DNA from: Candidatus Moranbacteria bacterium CG_4_8_14_3_um_filter_34_16
Lineage (GTDB): Bacteria > Patescibacteriota > Minisyncoccia > Moranbacterales > UBA2206
Assembly: GCA_002782345.1 (NCBI GenBank)
Contig: PFHO01000033.1
Coordinates: forward strand, 1-5,889
DNA: 5,889 bases
Direction: 5' to 3'
Part shown: positions 4,441-5,889 of the stretch, in pieces
Position numbering within the stretch: the stretch's first letter is position 1
How the letters are laid out: every line of letters starts with the position of its first letter
Position numbers and translations under genes: made by a program
Notes under the pieces: generated by a model
Databases searched by the model: none
What the model was told of the DNA's origin: nothing
What the model saw: only the letters and a program-made list of their open reading frames with translations

Positions 4441-5709
4441 TTATAAATTTAATATTTTTTGAAATTCTTTTGAATTTTTATGTGGTCCGACAATCGCCAA
4501 ATTTAATTTTTTATTTTGAAAAATATCTCGCGCCACTCTCAGTATATCATCTGCGTCAACTTTATCAATAAGCGCGAATTTTTCCTCCAAATTCAAAATC
4601 TTTTCTCTGTCAACCGCCTGACCGGAAAAAAACATCGCCACGGCTTCTGTCGCTTCCAAACCCATAACGGTTTTTCCTTTGATATAATCTTTGGCCTTTT
4701 GCAATTCCTTCTCCGTCACTTTTTCCTTCGCAATTTTTTTGTATTCAGCTAAAATTGTTTCAATCGCTAAAGCCAAATTTTTGTGTTCCACTCCCGCGCG
4801 TGTCGTCAAATACCCGACATCTTCAAAAGATTCCGTCCCCGTGCTGACATAATAGGCCAACCCTCTTCTTTCTCGCACTTCAATAAAAATTCGGCTGGAC
4901 ATATTACCCCCCAAAATTGTCGCCAAAAGCGCCAATGCGTAACGATCTTTATTCTTTTTTTCATACCCTCGCGTTCCCAAGATCAAATGCGTTTGATCGG
5001 TTTTTTTGAATTTTATCTTCAACTGAGGATTTTTTTGATTTTCTTCAACCGGAACAATTTTTGCTTTTTCTTTTTTTTTCATATCAGAAAAAATTTTCCC
5101 AATTAGATTGATTGTTTTTGTTTCATCAAATTTTCCCGCCACGCAAACAACCGTTTCGTTGGGAATGTAAAAACGACGCATATAATCAAAAAAATTTTTC
5201 CGCCTGAATGAAGCAACCGTTTTTTTGCTTCCGGCAATACTTTCTCCCAATGAATTTTTCCTATAAAGCAAATTTTCAAAAACATCTTCTACCATCCTCA
5301 TTGGCATATCATTATACATATTGATTTCTTGAATAATAGTGTTTTTTTCTTTTTGAATTTCTTTTTCTTCAATTTTAGAATTGAGATACATATCGGAAAT
5401 AACATCCAAAACTGTTTCCAAATGTCGCGCGTCCGACTTGGCATAATAATAAGTGGAATCTTTGGAAGTAAAAGCGTTAAATTCTCCGCCAATCGCGTCT
5501 AATTCTTCGGAAATGGAAAGAGCTGTCGGTCTTTTTTTTGTTCCTTTGAAAAGCATATGTTCAATAAAGTGAGAAATTCCAGCTTCTTTTTCTTTTTCAT
5601 AGCGACTGCCCACACTCACTCCGATAGACATAGTAACTGTTTGAGTTTCTTGCATTGGAACGGTGATAATTCGCAAGCCGTTTTTGAGTTCTGTTTTTTT
5701 ATAGTTCAT
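4441..5709 (-). CDS. M16 family zinc metallopeptidase (processing-peptidase-like)
   Basis: A 422-residue peptidase of the insulinase/mitochondrial processing peptidase type. The inverted zinc motif HFIEH (47-51) carries His47, catalytic Glu50 and His51; the third ligand is most likely Glu128 in IIQEINMYND, 76 residues between, which is the family spacing. The N-terminal M16 half also shows SVGSRYE (32-38), and GGEFNAFTSKDSTYYYA (74-90). The C-terminal half has LGGNMSSRIFIEVRERRGLA (266-285) with Arg279 and Tyr286, the Arg-Tyr pair that binds substrate in M16 enzymes. Two M16 halves in one chain of about 420 residues match the bacterial single-chain form that dimerises into a clamshell. No signal peptide is seen, so it is likely cytoplasmic. 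It is the first gene of a probable two-gene unit with the AI-2E permease 9 nt downstream. Start MNYKKTELKNGLRIITVP fits the family; no Shine-Dalgarno sequence is present. Confidence 0.95.
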   Translation of the reverse strand: MNYKKTELKNGLRIITVPMQETQTVTMSIGVSVGSRYEKEKEAGISHFIEHMLFKGTKKRPTALSISEELDAIGGEFNAFTSKDSTYYYAKSDARHLETVLDVISDMYLNSKIEEKEIQKEKNTIIQEINMYNDMPMRMVEDVFENLLYRKNSLGESIAGSKKTVASFRRKNFFDYMRRFYIPNETVVCVAGKFDETKTINLIGKIFSDMKKKEKAKIVPVEENQKNPQLKIKFKKTDQTHLILGTRGYEKKNKDRYALALLATILGGNMSSRIFIEVRERRGLAYYVSTGTESFEDVGYLTTRAGVEHKNLALAIETILAEYKKIAKEKVTEKELQKAKDYIKGKTVMGLEATEAVAMFFSGQAVDREKILNLEEKFALIDKVDADDILRVARDIFQNKKLNLAIVGPHKNSKEFQKILNL

Positions 5710-5724
5710 TTTTGAAAAAATTAA

Positions 5725-5738
5725 TTATTAGATCTGTT
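5725..5738. repeat. Short copy of the metG-upstream sequence, ahead of the M16 gene
   Basis: TTATTAGATCTGTT at 5725-5738 matches TTAATAGATCTGTT at 1853-1866 at 13 of 14 positions. In both places it lies just upstream of a minus-strand start codon: 5 nt before metG and 15 nt before the M16 gene. At 1853-1866 it is the outer end of a foldback element; here no partner arm is visible. It could be a decayed element end, a shared promoter-region motif, or chance. Confidence 0.3.
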
Positions 5739-5802
5739 ATTCTTAGTGTAACTTGTTGTATCTTATATCTCGACAATTTTACCATTTTGCAAAATAAAAA
5801 TT

Positions 5803-5889
5803 TTATTTCTTCCCCAGCCGGCTAAATCTCATCAAACCTCCAAAAGGAATGATTTCTATCTTATTTTTTTCCAACTCGTCCAGAAAAAT
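5803..5889 (-). CDS. Unrecognised protein, C-terminal 28 residues
   Basis: A minus-strand frame enters from the right edge and ends with TAA at 5803-5805. The visible tail is IFLDELEKNKIEIIPFGGLM followed by RFSRLGKK. An amphipathic helix (LDELEKN), a short strand (IEIIPF) and a basic end give it a real-protein look, and its position, in the same orientation 93 nt before the M16 gene, fits compact gene packing. I do not recognise the family from this tail. The 93-nt gap to the M16 start contains no strong terminator hairpin, so readthrough into the peptidase gene is possible. Confidence 0.6.
   Translation of the reverse strand: MFLDELEKNKIEIIPFGGLMRFSRLGKK

Noticed and set aside
4783..5106. 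Plus-strand open frame of 107 codons inside the M16 peptidase gene
   Set aside because: It is antisense to well-conserved M16 sequence and has no family motif, promoter or ribosome-binding signal.
5710..5802. Promoter or terminator in the gap before the M16 gene
   Set aside because: Only weak TAATAA- and TATAAG-like boxes without good -35 partners, and only short AT palindromes such as ATTTTGCAAAAT; nothing rises above background.

Overview
The window is AT-rich, compact, mostly minus-strand bacterial DNA. Several things suggest a small-genome bacterium of the Candidate Phyla Radiation (Patescibacteria, Parcubacteria/Moranbacteria-like). The methionyl-tRNA synthetase is short and of a type I associate with that group, RsmI is short, none of the six visible starts has a Shine-Dalgarno sequence, and UGA is not reassigned. 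The lineage is an inference from gene style, not a search result.

Layout. Positions 1-148 (minus) hold the N-terminus of a DPPY-type DNA methyltransferase that runs off the left edge. A 33-codon orphan frame ends 10 nt upstream of its start. Positions 272-414 are a 143-bp foldback element with perfect 21-bp terminal inverted repeats. metG follows at 423-1847 (minus). Positions 1855-2020 are a second, unrelated 166-bp foldback element that is imperfectly palindromic almost to its centre. rsmI lies at 2016-2708 (minus), and its stop codon lies inside the end of that element. A 40-bp divergent gap separates rsmI from the only plus-strand gene, a small histidine-rich membrane protein (2749-3219). 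A 189-bp convergent intergenic region rich in stem-loops follows. Then comes a minus-strand pair, transcribed in the order M16 zinc peptidase (5709-4441) and AI-2E family permease (4431-3409), separated by 9 nt. At the right edge is the last 28 codons of an unrecognised minus-strand gene (5803-5889).

Functionally, metG and rsmI serve translation (Met-tRNA charging and 16S rRNA 2'-O-methylation). The M16 peptidase and the AI-2E permease look like a two-gene unit concerned with proteolysis and membrane transport. The methyltransferase is probably an accessory restriction-modification or orphan methylation gene.

The genes are ordinary. The least ordinary structure is the pair of different MITE-like foldback elements that bracket metG within 8 nt of its stop and 7 nt of its start, one of them providing the end of rsmI. 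I see no CRISPR array, tRNA, rRNA, riboswitch or complete transposase gene.
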